A stretch of DNA of 64,000 bases, taken from assembly GCF_900102015.1 (NCBI RefSeq), contig NZ_FNAT01000006.1, positions 62,001-126,000 on the forward strand, given 5' to 3'. This document shows, piece by piece, positions 8,154 through 16,310 of this stretch. Position numbers and translations under genes: made by a program. The stretch comes from Limimaricola pyoseonensis (GTDB lineage Bacteria; Pseudomonadota; Alphaproteobacteria; Rhodobacterales; Rhodobacteraceae). The notes below the pieces were generated by a model. It saw nothing but the letters and a program-made list of their open reading frames with translations, was not told the DNA's origin and did no database searches. The first letter of the stretch is position 1. The number at the start of each line of letters is the position of its first letter.

Positions 8154-8729
8154 CGGTGCTCGGCACGGCACGGATGACTACATGGAGCTAAAAATGCGCC
8201 TGCCTCGGCGGCATCTGACGCGCCGGGCTTCGGCGAGCGGTCTACGGCCCCTCCGGCCCGCCGGGACGGGCGCCGATGGCGCACCGCTGCCTCTTGGTCT
8301 TGCCCGGTCCCGAACCGATTGACGGGTGGCCTGTCGTGGAACGCTGATTACAGCCGGTAGTGGCAGTGACGGCCCTTCAATTTCGCTGATAATCTACCTT
8401 ATGTAATTATCATTGCGATCGCTGGCGGAACCTTATCCAAATCGGACGATTTCGACTGGCTCGATGATGGATTTGGACGTCGATTACACGGTTGGATCGG
8501 TATTTCTTACCAATGGTAAGACCAATCTGCATTCTTTGAGGCTCTTAAAGAGTGAGGCGGCGCCCAAAAGAAAGATCAATAATAACCGAACGTTAATCCT
8601 GTATTTTCGAGTATGGCGCCCTTTCAACCGCGGATATCCGGCCCGGCTCCCGCCCATTTCGCTTGAGGCCTCATTGCCCTCGTCGCCCGGTGGTCGCCAT
8701 ATGGTCCTGACAGTTCGACCGGGACCGCC
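8154..8729 (+). other. Intergenic region between the E1/E2 operon and the GntR-TRAP operon
   Basis: 576 bp without a convincing gene. The first 190 bp stay GC-rich and include a short GC hairpin (GCCCG-CCGGGA-CGGGC, 8257-8272) without a T-run, so a terminator is only possible. From about 8385 to 8620 base composition becomes clearly more AT-rich, as in a promoter region. This part holds a 15-bp palindrome (8506-8520) overlapping a FadR-type operator (8514-8524), and a second palindrome CTCTT-A-AAGAG at 8542-8552. A 106-codon open frame at 8413-8733 runs through it, but has atypical composition and runs into the regulator gene, so I treat it as non-coding. Confidence 0.6.
8506..8524. promoter_or_regulatory. 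Candidate operator for the FadR-type GntR regulator
   Basis: Two overlapping palindromes: CTTACC-AAT-GGTAAG (8506-8520) and TGGT-AAG-ACCA (8514-8524). The second fits exactly the TGGT-N3-ACCA operator pattern described for FadR/PdhR-type GntR proteins. It sits about 205 bp upstream of the gntR start, in the AT-rich part of the intergenic region. Autoregulation and control of the downstream TRAP operon are the simplest readings. Confidence 0.55.
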
Positions 8730-9485
8730 ATGACCCTTGCACAGGACATCCAGCCGCAGACCGCGCCCCGCACCGGCGGCGCCGAGCGCATCATCGCCTA
8801 CTTCAAGGAGCGAATGATCCTCGGCGAGATGAAGGTCGGCGAGCGGCTACCGCCCGAGCGCGAACTGGCCCAGCATCTGGGCGTCGGGCGGCCGCTGCTG
8901 CGCGAGGTGATCCGCTCGTTGTCGATGCTCGGGCTGCTTGACGTGCGCCAGGGCAGCGGCACCTATGTCGGCCGCGCCGATCTCGGGGTGCTGTCGGATT
9001 TCTTCACCTTCTGCCTGTCGCAGGAGCAGGACATCCTCGACGACGTGATGCAGTCGCGCATCGCCATCGAGGTGCAGGCGATCCGCCTGGCCTGCGCGCG
9101 GGCCAACGAGCGCGACCTCGCCCGGATCGGCCAGTGGCTGGCCCGGCTGATCGAGACGCTCGACGACCCCGACGCCGGCGGCGCGGCCGACTTCGCCTTC
9201 CACCAGGCGATGGTCAAGGCCAGCCACAGTCGCTCGCTGATCACGCTCTACGGCGCGCTCTCCGAGCTTCTGCGTCGCAGCCATGTCGAGCGCCGGCGCA
9301 CCACATATGACCGCCGCGAGGTGGTCGGAGACCTGGTGGAGGCGCATCGCGAGGTGTTCCTCTCCATCGTGGCGAAGGATGCCGACGCGGCCGAGGCCCG
9401 GCTGCGCGAGCATTTCGCGATCGGCGACGAGCTGCGCCGCCGAAGCCTGATCGAGACCTACAGGAAAGGGACCGGTCCGGGCTGA
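8730..9485 (+). CDS. GntR-family transcriptional regulator, FadR subfamily
   Basis: A 251-aa DNA-binding regulator. The N-terminal winged helix-turn-helix (about residues 20-85) contains LPPERELAQHLGVGRPLLREV and the wing GSGTYVGR. The C-terminal all-helical FCD ligand domain (about 100-240) has the metal/ligand-type positions DFAFHQAM and VEAHREVF. Such proteins sense small organic acids or sugars and usually control adjacent uptake genes. It is followed after 24 bp by the TRAP binding protein, then permeases, rpiB and ribokinase on the same strand. It could alternatively control the E1/E2 operon that ends upstream. The operator candidate at 8514-8524 matches the subfamily's usual site. Confidence 0.9.
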   Translation: MTLAQDIQPQTAPRTGGAERIIAYFKERMILGEMKVGERLPPERELAQHLGVGRPLLREVIRSLSMLGLLDVRQGSGTYVGRADLGVLSDFFTFCLSQEQDILDDVMQSRIAIEVQAIRLACARANERDLARIGQWLARLIETLDDPDAGGAADFAFHQAMVKASHSRSLITLYGALSELLRRSHVERRRTTYDRREVVGDLVEAHREVFLSIVAKDADAAEARLREHFAIGDELRRRSLIETYRKGTGPG

Positions 9486-9509
9486 ACTGACCATCCAAGG
9501 GAGGACGAG

Positions 9510-10499
9510 ATGACGACACTGACCACGCGGCGGCTTCTGGCCGCCACGGCGATCGCGCTGTGCGCGCTGCCCGCCGCCGCCGAGACCCTGCGCTACGCCC
9601 ATGTCGGCGCCGAGGGCGACATCCAGACCCGCTTCGCCGCCGAGGCGGCCGAGGCGATCGAGGCCGCGACCGACGGCGAGGTGAGCCTGCAGGTCTTCCC
9701 CGCCAGCCAGCTCGGCAACGTCGCCGAGATGGTCGACGGGGTGCGCATGGGCTCGATCCAGATGGGCCACCACGACTTCGCCTCGCTGGCCCGCATCGTG
9801 CCCGAGATGGCGGTGTTCAACGCCCCCTTCATCTACCGCGACGGCGCCCACGCCCTGGCCGCGACCGACCCCGAGACCTCGCCGGCGCTGCAGGCGCTGA
9901 ACGCCGAGCTGGTCGAGAACGGCGGTATGCGGGTGATCGGCCGCATCTATCGCGGCGCGCGGCACATCTCCTCGAACTTCGAGATCGACGAGCCCGCCGA
10001 CATGGAGGGCAAGCCGTTCCGCGCGGTGCCGCTCGACCTGTGGATCTCGATGATCAAGGGCATGGGCGCGACCCCGACCCCGGTCGAGGTCTCCGAGCTG
10101 CCGACCGCGCTGATGACCGGCCTCGTGGTCGGGCAGGAAAACCCGCTCACCATGATCTCGGCCAACAAGCTCTACGAGGTGCAGAGCCACGTCGCGATGA
10201 CCGGCCACATGCAGTCGGTGCTCGCGGTCTTCGTCAACGACGACGCCTGGCAGGGCCTCGAGGAGGACCAGCGCGAGGCGATCACCGCCGCGCTCGACGA
10301 GAAGGCCGCGCAGTCGCTCGAATGGGCGCAGGCCTCCGAGGCCGACCTGGTCGACGAGCTGACCGAGGCCGGGATGACCTTCACCACCGCCGAGACCGGG
10401 CTCGATCTCGAGAGCTTCCGCACCGGCGTGCTGGCGCAGATCGAGGCCGATTTCCCCGAATACGGCGAGTACATCGAACAGATCATGGCGGTCGAGTGA
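9510..10499 (+). CDS. TRAP transporter substrate-binding protein (DctP family)
   Basis: A 329-aa periplasmic solute receptor of a tripartite ATP-independent transporter. The signal peptide covers about residues 1-24 (two Arg, hydrophobic core, cleavage after PAAA). The mature protein starts ETLRYAHV and has the hallmark segment EGKPFRAVPL, whose Arg salt-bridges the carboxylate of most TRAP ligands, followed by GATPTPVEVSELPTAL. It follows the GntR gene by 24 bp with GGGAGG as ribosome site and is succeeded by a strong hairpin and then the DctQ and DctM genes. Because rpiB and ribokinase are in the same operon, the ligand may be a pentose or pentonate rather than a C4-dicarboxylate; that is inference. 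Confidence 0.93.
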   Translation: MTTLTTRRLLAATAIALCALPAAAETLRYAHVGAEGDIQTRFAAEAAEAIEAATDGEVSLQVFPASQLGNVAEMVDGVRMGSIQMGHHDFASLARIVPEMAVFNAPFIYRDGAHALAATDPETSPALQALNAELVENGGMRVIGRIYRGARHISSNFEIDEPADMEGKPFRAVPLDLWISMIKGMGATPTPVEVSELPTALMTGLVVGQENPLTMISANKLYEVQSHVAMTGHMQSVLAVFVNDDAWQGLEEDQREAITAALDEKAAQSLEWAQASEADLVDELTEAGMTFTTAETGLDLESFRTGVLAQIEADFPEYGEYIEQIMAVE

Positions 10500-10506
10500 C
10501 CGACCG

Positions 10507-10535
10507 GGCCGGGGGCGGCGCGTTCGCCCCCGGCC
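10507..10535 (+). other. Intercistronic stem-loop after the TRAP binding-protein gene
   Basis: Perfect 11-bp stem (10507-10517 with 10525-10535, GGCCGGGGGCG pairing with its complement) and a 7-nt loop, directly after the dctP stop and before the DctQ ribosome site. There is no T-run, so it is more likely an mRNA-stabilising or partial-termination element that raises binding-protein expression over permease expression. Similar hairpins follow four other binding-protein genes in this window. Confidence 0.75.
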
Positions 10536-10555
10536 GACCAAGGGAGGAGGACGAG

Positions 10556-11044
10556 ATGCTGAGGCAAGGGCTGCAGGTGATCTGCACGGTGCTGCTCGGC
10601 GCGCTGGTGACGGTGCCGCTGCTGCAGGTGGTGATGCGCGACCTGTTCGGCGCGCCGCTGATCGGGGCCGAGGAGCTGACCCGGTTCCTGCTAATCTGCA
10701 CGGTGTTCCTGGCCTACCCGCTGGTCGTGGCGGGGCGCGAGAACATCGTCATGGCCGAACTGCGCGAGGCCCTGCCCGACCGGCTGCGCCGCGCCCTGCA
10801 CCGGCTGATCGGCCTGGCGGCGCTGGCGGGCTGCGGGCTGATGGCCTGGGTCGCGCTCGGCAGCATCATCGACAATCCCGGCAACGCCACGCCGACGCTG
10901 AAGATCCCGTTCTGGCTCTTTCTCGGCGCGGCCTGCGCGGGCTTCGGCGGCGCCGCCCTGGTGCATCTGCGCCAGGCCCTGTCGCGCCGCCCCACCCCCA
11001 CCGAAACCGGCGCCGCCGCCGACAGCCACAGCGTGAGCCTCTGA
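10556..11044 (+). CDS. TRAP transporter small permease (DctQ family)
   Basis: A 162-aa membrane protein with four hydrophobic segments, as expected for the small DctQ subunit: one starting near the N-terminus, one at LLICTVFLAYPLVVAG, one at LIGLAALAGCGLMAW and one at FWLFLGAACAGFGGAAL. Conserved family features include the early VVMRDLFG and the GAEELTRF segment. The start ATG at 10556 follows GGGAGGAGG; the same frame is open far upstream, but that part is the antisense-like shadow of dctP. It ends one base before the DctM gene start, consistent with coupled synthesis of the two membrane subunits. Confidence 0.9.
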   Translation: MLRQGLQVICTVLLGALVTVPLLQVVMRDLFGAPLIGAEELTRFLLICTVFLAYPLVVAGRENIVMAELREALPDRLRRALHRLIGLAALAGCGLMAWVALGSIIDNPGNATPTLKIPFWLFLGAACAGFGGAALVHLRQALSRRPTPTETGAAADSHSVSL

Positions 11045-11045
11045 C

Positions 11046-12320
11046 ATGGGCCTGATCCTGATCCTCGTCTTTCTCGCCCTCTTCGTGACCGGCTTTCCGG
11101 TGGTCTACGCGATCCTGCTGCCGGCGATCGGCTATATCGCGATCGAGGGGCTACCGCTCGGCCTGCTGGCGCAGCGCGTCACCTACGCGCTCGACAGCTT
11201 CCCGCTGGTCGCGGTGCCGATCTTCATCTTCGTCGGCAACCTGATGAACCTCTCGGGCATCACCGACCGGATCTTCCGCTTCGCCGACACCGCGGTCGGC
11301 CGGGTGCCGGGCGGGCTCGCGCAGGTCAACATCTTCTCCAGCCTCATCTTCTCGGGCATGTCGGGCGCCGCGCTCGCCGATGTCGGCGGCTTGGGCAAGA
11401 TCGAGATCGAGGCGATGAAGAAGCGCGGCTTCGAGGCGCCCTTCTCGGCCGCCGTCACCGCGGCCTCCGCCGTGGTCGGGCCGATCTTCCCGCCCTCGAT
11501 CCCGCTGATCGTCTACGGCTCCGTCACCTCGGTCTCGATCATCCAGCTGCTGATCGCGGGGATCGTGCCGGCGCTGATCTGCATCGCGCTGCTGATGACC
11601 ACCGCCGCGGTGATCGCGATCCGCGCGAACATGCCGCGCGCGGCGCGCTGGCCCAGCCCGCGCGAGGTGGGCGCGAGCCTGCTGCCCGCCCTGCCGGCGC
11701 TGCTGGCGCCGGTCTTGATGATCGCGGGCATGATGGCGGGGCTCTTCACCCCGACCGAGGCCGCCGCCGTCACCGCCGCCTATGTCGTGGTGATCTCGGG
11801 CGCGGTCTACCGCGAGCTGACCTGGAGCCACCTGTGGCAGGCCATGGCGCTGACGCTGCGCTCGACCTCGGCGATCCTCGTCATCGTCGCGGCGGCGGCG
11901 CTGTTCGGCTGGATCCTCGCCGTCGAGCAGGTGCCGCAGGACTTCTCGAAGCTGATCCTGCAGATCTCCGACGACCCCGTCGCGCTGCTGCTGATCGCCA
12001 ACCTGATCTTCTTCGTCGCCGGCATGTTCCTCGACAGCACCACCGCGACGCTGCTGGTGGTGCCGGTGATCGCGCCGCCGCTGGTGCTGGCGGGGGTCGA
12101 CCCGGTGCATCTGGGCATCGTGGTGATCTTCAACCTGATGCTGGGCCTGCTGACGCCGCCCATGGGCCTGTCGCTGTTCCTCGTGGCCTCGATCGCGCGG
12201 ATCAGCCTGCGGGCGCTGCTCAAGGCGCTCTTGCCCTTCTACCTGCCGCTGTTGGCGACGCTGGCGATCATCACCTTCGCCGACGAGCTGGTGCTCTGGC
12301 TGCCGTCGCTTCTGCGCTGA
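11046..12320 (+). CDS. TRAP transporter large permease (DctM family)
   Basis: The 424-aa large membrane subunit that performs ion-coupled translocation. It has about 12 hydrophobic segments, the early GFPVVYAILLPAIGY stretch, the family motif VGPIFPPSIPLIVYG near the middle and NLMLGLLTPPMGLSLF in the C-terminal half. Length and order of motifs match full-length DctM. It completes the three-part transporter begun by the DctP and DctQ genes; it is followed by rpiB 35 bp downstream, with no terminator visible between, so the enzymes are probably co-transcribed. Confidence 0.95.
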   Translation: MGLILILVFLALFVTGFPVVYAILLPAIGYIAIEGLPLGLLAQRVTYALDSFPLVAVPIFIFVGNLMNLSGITDRIFRFADTAVGRVPGGLAQVNIFSSLIFSGMSGAALADVGGLGKIEIEAMKKRGFEAPFSAAVTAASAVVGPIFPPSIPLIVYGSVTSVSIIQLLIAGIVPALICIALLMTTAAVIAIRANMPRAARWPSPREVGASLLPALPALLAPVLMIAGMMAGLFTPTEAAAVTAAYVVVISGAVYRELTWSHLWQAMALTLRSTSAILVIVAAAALFGWILAVEQVPQDFSKLILQISDDPVALLLIANLIFFVAGMFLDSTTATLLVVPVIAPPLVLAGVDPVHLGIVVIFNLMLGLLTPPMGLSLFLVASIARISLRALLKALLPFYLPLLATLAIITFADELVLWLPSLLR

Positions 12321-12355
12321 CCATGTCTCACTTCCCCAACCCCAAGGACACGCCC

Positions 12356-12802
12356 ATGCGTCTCGTCATCGGTTCCGATCATGCGGGCTTCCCGCTCAAG
12401 GCCCATCTCCTCGACCACCTGAAGGCCCGCGGCCACGAGGTCGAGGATGCCGGCTCCTTCGACGCCGCGCCGGTCGATTTTCCGGACGTCGCGCAGAAGG
12501 TCACCGACGCGGTGCTCGGCGGCCGCGCCGAACGCGGGCTGATGGTCTGCGGCACCGGCGTCGGCGCCTCGATCGCCGCCAACAAGGTGCGCGGCATCCG
12601 CGCCGCGGTCGGCCACGACGTGCATTCGGCGCATCAATGCGTCGAGCATGACGACGTCAACGTGCTGTGCATCGGCGCCCAGATCGTCGGGCCGTGGCTC
12701 GCCACCGATCTGATCGACGCCTTCCTCGGCGCCGAGTTCTCGACCGACGAGGCCTGCCGCCGCCGGGTCGAGAAGCTGCACGCCATGGACGCGGCGCGCT
12801 GA
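12356..12802 (+). CDS. rpiB: Ribose-5-phosphate isomerase B family protein
   Basis: A 148-aa sugar-phosphate isomerase of the RpiB/LacAB family. Catalytic Cys65 is in VCGTGVGAS, the phosphate-binding DHAG is at 8-11, and the helix with NKVRGIRAA follows, all at the usual positions. RpiB interconverts ribose 5-phosphate and ribulose 5-phosphate; family members also isomerise allose 6-phosphate or tetrose phosphates. The start at 12356 is chosen over an in-frame ATG at 12323 because AAGGA precedes it at 7 nt and the family begins MxxxIGSDHAG. Placed between a TRAP transporter and a ribokinase, it points to catabolism of a pentose entering through the TRAP system. Confidence 0.92.
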   Translation: MRLVIGSDHAGFPLKAHLLDHLKARGHEVEDAGSFDAAPVDFPDVAQKVTDAVLGGRAERGLMVCGTGVGASIAANKVRGIRAAVGHDVHSAHQCVEHDDVNVLCIGAQIVGPWLATDLIDAFLGAEFSTDEACRRRVEKLHAMDAAR

Positions 12803-12812
12803 GGCCGGGGCG

Positions 12813-13661
12813 ATGATCTGCGTCTTCGGCTCGATCAACATGGACCTGCGCTGCGACGCCCCGGCGATCCCGGCGCCGGGCGAGACCGTGCTCGGTGCCG
12901 GGCTGGTGCAGGGCTTCGGCGGCAAGGGCGCCAATCAGGCGGTCGCCGCCGCCCGGGCCGGGGCGCGGGTCGAGATGGTCGGCGCGGTCGGCGCCGACGC
13001 CTTCGGCGCGGCCTGCCGCGACAACCTCGCGCGCCACGGGGTCGGCACGGGCGGCGTCGCCACCATGCCGGCCGCCACCGGCTGCGCGCTGATCGTGGTC
13101 GATGCCAAGGGCGAAAACGCGATCACCGTGGCGGCCGGGGCCAATCACGACCTGGCCCCGGCGCCGCTGCCCGAGGGCACGACGCTGCTCTTGTGCCAGA
13201 TGGAGGTGCCGGTCGACGCGGTGCTCGAAATGCTCCGCCGCGCAAGGGCGGCGGGGCGGCGCGGCGTGCTGAACCTCGCCCCGGTGCCCGCCGGGCTCGA
13301 CGCCGCGACCGCGCGGGCCCTGCTCGACGCGACCGACATCCTCGTCGTCAACGCGCAGGAGCGCGCGGCGCTGGCGGCGCTGGTCGGCACGGTGGAGGGC
13401 CCGGGGCTTGCCGTGATCGAGACGCTCGGGCCGAAGGGCGCGGCGCTGACCAGAGCCGACGGTTCGACCCTGCACCTGCCCGCCGCGCCGCTCTCGCCGC
13501 GCGACACCACCGGGGCGGGCGACAGCTTTGCCGGCTGCCTCGCCGCCGGGCTCGATCTCGGCCTGCCGCTCGAAACCGCCGCGGCGCGCGCCATCTCGGC
13601 CGCCGGGCGCACCTGCCTACACGAAGGCGCGCAGCCCGCCCCCGAGGCCCGCGCCGGCTGA
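12813..13661 (+). CDS. rbsK: Ribokinase (PfkB family carbohydrate kinase)
   Basis: A 282-aa kinase with both PfkB signatures: GGKGANQ at 36-42 and DTTGAGDSF at about 231-239, with catalytic base Asp237. The N-terminal FGSINMD and the substrate motif GGKGAN fit ribokinase more closely than fructokinase or adenosine kinase. It would phosphorylate ribose or a related pentose with ATP, making the substrate of the RpiB encoded 10 bp upstream. It is slightly shorter than E. coli RbsK. It is probably the last gene of the GntR-TRAP-rpiB-rbsK operon, since the LacI control region follows. Confidence 0.9.
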   Translation: MICVFGSINMDLRCDAPAIPAPGETVLGAGLVQGFGGKGANQAVAAARAGARVEMVGAVGADAFGAACRDNLARHGVGTGGVATMPAATGCALIVVDAKGENAITVAAGANHDLAPAPLPEGTTLLLCQMEVPVDAVLEMLRRARAAGRRGVLNLAPVPAGLDAATARALLDATDILVVNAQERAALAALVGTVEGPGLAVIETLGPKGAALTRADGSTLHLPAAPLSPRDTTGAGDSFAGCLAAGLDLGLPLETAAARAISAAGRTCLHEGAQPAPEARAG

Positions 13662-13816
13662 AAGCGCGACTAGCGACGCACCAGCTTGACCGCCCGGGCG
13701 CCAGTTGTCGTCCGGGACGGTCCCCAGCATCGATATGACCTGCCGGTTCACCCCGTGACGCGATGTCGTGGCGGGGTGCACCTGCCGCTCCCCCTGCAGC
13801 CCGTCGCACGATCCTG

Positions 13817-13846
13817 TTGACCCGGCGACGGACACCCTGTTATGAC
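13817..13846 (+). promoter_or_regulatory. Candidate promoter of the LacI/sugar ABC operon
   Basis: TTGACC (13817-13822) and TATGAC (13841-13846) are separated by 18 bp. The -10 element overlaps the first operator palindrome, so a bound LacI protein would block polymerase. Located 72 bp before the GTG start of the regulator. Confidence 0.45.
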
Positions 13847-13870
13847 ACCGATGTCATGACATCGATGTCA
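13843..13870. promoter_or_regulatory. Tandem LacI-family operator
   Basis: Two 14-bp palindromes abut without spacer: TGACACCGATGTCA (13843-13856, one mismatch) and TGACATCGATGTCA (13857-13870, perfect). Both have the central CG typical of LacI-family operators. They lie about 50 bp before the lacI-type gene and overlap its candidate -10 element. Confidence 0.75.
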
Positions 13871-13917
13871 GCGAATCCGCATGACGGAGGATGGCGTCGG
13901 GAAGCGAGGAACGCACG

Positions 13918-14952
13918 GTGGCCACGATCTACGATGTTGCCAAACAGGCCGGGGTTTCGCCCAAGACGGTATCCCGTGTCCTCAACGGCGACGCACCGGT
14001 CGGCGCCCGCACCCGCGAGGCCGTCGAGGCGGCGATCCGCGCCCTCGATTACCGGCCCTCCAGCGCGGCGCGGACGATGCGCTCCAGCCGGTCCGGGCTG
14101 GTCGGGCTGATCACCGGGGCGATCTCGCGCGGCGACGGCAGCGCCGGCCCCTCGGGCCTGCCGGACCTGTTCATCGTCCAGGCGATCCAGCGCGTGGTGG
14201 CCGAGGCCGGAATGACCCTGATGATCGCCGATACCGGCGGCGAGGCCGACCGCGCCGTGGAGCTGATGGCGACCTTCGCCCAGCACCGCGCCGAGGGGCT
14301 GATCTACGTCGCCGATTCCCACCAGCGGATCGAGGATCTCGACCCGCGCGGCACGCCGCTGGTCCTTGCCAACTGCTTCGACGCCGCCGGCACGCCGGCC
14401 GTCCTTCCCGACGACCGGGCGGGCCAGCGCGCGCTGGTCGAGCGCGTGATCGCGGCCGGCCATCGCCGCATCGCCTATCTCACGCTGCCGGAGGGCATGA
14501 TCGCGACGGAGCTGCGCAGCCGCGGCTACCGCGAGGCCCTGGAGGCCGCGGGCATCGCCTTCGACCCGGCGCTGGTGATCGAGGGCTTCGCCGATCACGG
14601 CGAGGGGCCGAGGCCCTACATCGCGTCGGCGCTCGACCGGCTGCTGGCGCTCGAGGACCGGCCGAGCGTCATCTGCTGCGGCAACGACGAGCTGGCGCTC
14701 AGGCTCTATGGCGAGCTGCGCGACCGCGGCATCCGCGTGCCGCAGGAGATCTCGGTCGCCGGCTACGACGATTACCGCGTCATTTCCGAGACGCTCTACC
14801 CGCCGCTCACCACGGCGGACCTGAACTACCGCGGCATCGGCGAAGCGGCCGCGCGCCGCCTGCTTGCGCTGATCGCGGGCGCGCCGGCGCCGACGGAGGC
14901 CGAGGTGATCGGCGGGCCGGTCTGCTGGCGCCAATCCGTCACCGAACACTGA
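13918..14952 (+). CDS. LacI-family transcriptional regulator
   Basis: A 344-aa repressor. Its N-terminus (VATIYDVAKQAGVSPKTV then SRVLNG) is a textbook LacI helix-turn-helix plus hinge region, followed by a periplasmic-binding-protein-like sugar domain with GYDDYRV near the C-terminal end. The GTG at 13918 is preferred: GAGGAA sits about 8 nt upstream and the family usually starts right at this point. An ATG at 13891 in the same frame would add nine residues but directly abuts its own GGAGG. The gene is first in an operon with a sugar ABC transporter and a glycoside hydrolase, and probably binds the tandem palindrome just upstream, responding to the imported sugar or its breakdown product. 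Confidence 0.92.
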   Translation: MATIYDVAKQAGVSPKTVSRVLNGDAPVGARTREAVEAAIRALDYRPSSAARTMRSSRSGLVGLITGAISRGDGSAGPSGLPDLFIVQAIQRVVAEAGMTLMIADTGGEADRAVELMATFAQHRAEGLIYVADSHQRIEDLDPRGTPLVLANCFDAAGTPAVLPDDRAGQRALVERVIAAGHRRIAYLTLPEGMIATELRSRGYREALEAAGIAFDPALVIEGFADHGEGPRPYIASALDRLLALEDRPSVICCGNDELALRLYGELRDRGIRVPQEISVAGYDDYRVISETLYPPLTTADLNYRGIGEAAARRLLALIAGAPAPTEAEVIGGPVCWRQSVTEH

Positions 14953-14977
14953 CATCCAAGAGGGAGGAGACCCGGAG

Positions 14978-16249
14978 ATGACCAGAACGAACCTGATGGC
15001 AGGCACGATCCTCGCCACCGCCCTTTCCGCCGTCATCGCCACGGGTGCGGCGGCGCAGACCGAGCTCAGCATGTGGTACCACGGCGCCGGCGGCGAAGTG
15101 GAGAGCGCGATCATCAACCGCATCGTCGATGACTTCAACGCGAGCCAGGACGACTGGGCCGTGGAGCTGCAGAGCTTCCCGCAGGGCAGCTACAACGACA
15201 GCATCATCGCCGCGGCGCTGGCGGGCAACCTGCCCGACATCATCGATGTCGACGGGCCGGTCATGCCGAACTGGGCCTGGTCGGGCTACCTGCAGCCGCT
15301 GCCGCTCGACGAGAGCGTCATCGAGAACTTCCTGCCCGGCACCAAGGGCGAGTGGAACGGCGAGCTCTACTCGATCGGGCTGTGGGACGCCGCCGTGGCG
15401 ATGGTCACGCGCCGCAGCTATCTCGAGGACAACGGCATCCGCATTCCCACCCTCGAGGAGCCGTGGACGCGCGAGGAGTTCGATGCCGCGCTGGTCACGC
15501 TCGAGGAGACGGGCGAGTTCCAGTACCCGCTCGATGTCGGCATGGCTTGGACCGGCGAGTGGTACCCCTACGCCTTCAGCCCCCTGCTTCAGAGCTTCGG
15601 CGGCGACATCGTCGACCGCGAGAGCTACGCCACCGCCGAGGGCGCGCTGAACGGCGACGCGGCGATCGAGTTCGGCGAATGGTGGCAGTCGCTGTTCGAG
15701 CGCGACCTCGTGCCCGGCACCAGCCAGGACCCGGCCGATCGCGAGACCGGCTTCGTCGAAGGCAAGTACGCGATCAGCTGGAACGGCAACTGGGCTGCCG
15801 TGCCGATCCTCGCCGAGTATGGCGACGACACGCTGTTCCTGCCCGCGCCCGATTTCGGCGAAGGCCCGGTGATCGGCGCGGCGAGCTGGCAGTTCGGCGT
15901 CTCGGCCACCTCCGAGCATCCCGAGGGCGCGGCCGCCTTCATCGAGTTCGCGCTGCAGGACGAGTACCTCGCCGAGTTCTCGGACGGGATCGGCCTGATC
16001 CCGGCCACGCCGACCGCCGCCGAGATGACCGAGAACTACGCCGAGGGCGGCCCGATGGCGGTGTTCTACGAGCTGTCCGAGGAGCAGGCGAGGCTGCGCC
16101 CGGTCACGCCCGGCTACGTCGTCGCCGCCAAGGTGTTCGAGAAGGCGCTGGCCGACATCGCCAACGGCGCCGACGTGATCGACACGCTCGACGCGGCGGT
16201 GGACGAGATCGACGCCGACATCGAGCGCAACCAGGGCTACGGCCACTGA
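14978..16249 (+). CDS. Sugar ABC transporter extracellular solute-binding protein (family 1)
   Basis: A 423-aa periplasmic binding protein. The signal peptide covers about residues 1-26 (hydrophobic core ILATALSAVIATG, cleavage after AAA-Q). The mature part starts TELSMWYHG and has the SBP family 1 pattern: AALAGNLPDIIDVDGP near the first lobe, EGKYAISWNGNW, then a C-terminal ADIANG helix region. CUT1 systems of this kind import di- and oligosaccharides, polyols or related compounds. A GGAGGAGA ribosome site precedes it. A very stable hairpin follows the stop before the permease genes, as expected for a highly expressed receptor. Confidence 0.92.
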   Translation: MTRTNLMAGTILATALSAVIATGAAAQTELSMWYHGAGGEVESAIINRIVDDFNASQDDWAVELQSFPQGSYNDSIIAAALAGNLPDIIDVDGPVMPNWAWSGYLQPLPLDESVIENFLPGTKGEWNGELYSIGLWDAAVAMVTRRSYLEDNGIRIPTLEEPWTREEFDAALVTLEETGEFQYPLDVGMAWTGEWYPYAFSPLLQSFGGDIVDRESYATAEGALNGDAAIEFGEWWQSLFERDLVPGTSQDPADRETGFVEGKYAISWNGNWAAVPILAEYGDDTLFLPAPDFGEGPVIGAASWQFGVSATSEHPEGAAAFIEFALQDEYLAEFSDGIGLIPATPTAAEMTENYAEGGPMAVFYELSEEQARLRPVTPGYVVAAKVFEKALADIANGADVIDTLDAAVDEIDADIERNQGYGH

Positions 16250-16258
16250 TCCTCCCCC

Positions 16259-16291
16259 GTCCGGCCCCCTTGCTCCCGAAGGGGGCCGGAC
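16259..16291 (+). other. Intercistronic stem-loop after the sugar-binding-protein gene
   Basis: Perfect 13-bp stem (16259-16271 paired with 16279-16291, left arm GTCCGGCCCCCTT) with 7-nt loop GCTCCCG. It starts 10 nt after the stop of the binding-protein gene and ends 20 nt before the permease start. It lacks a T-run and resembles hairpins that set high receptor to low permease stoichiometry. Confidence 0.8.
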
Positions 16292-16310
16292 CCAGAGACG
16301 AGGTGCTCCC

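Noticed and set aside
8413-8733. 106-codon open frame upstream of the GntR gene
   Set aside because: It runs through the AT-rich control region and operator, shows no familiar motif and runs into the start of the regulator gene. More likely non-coding.
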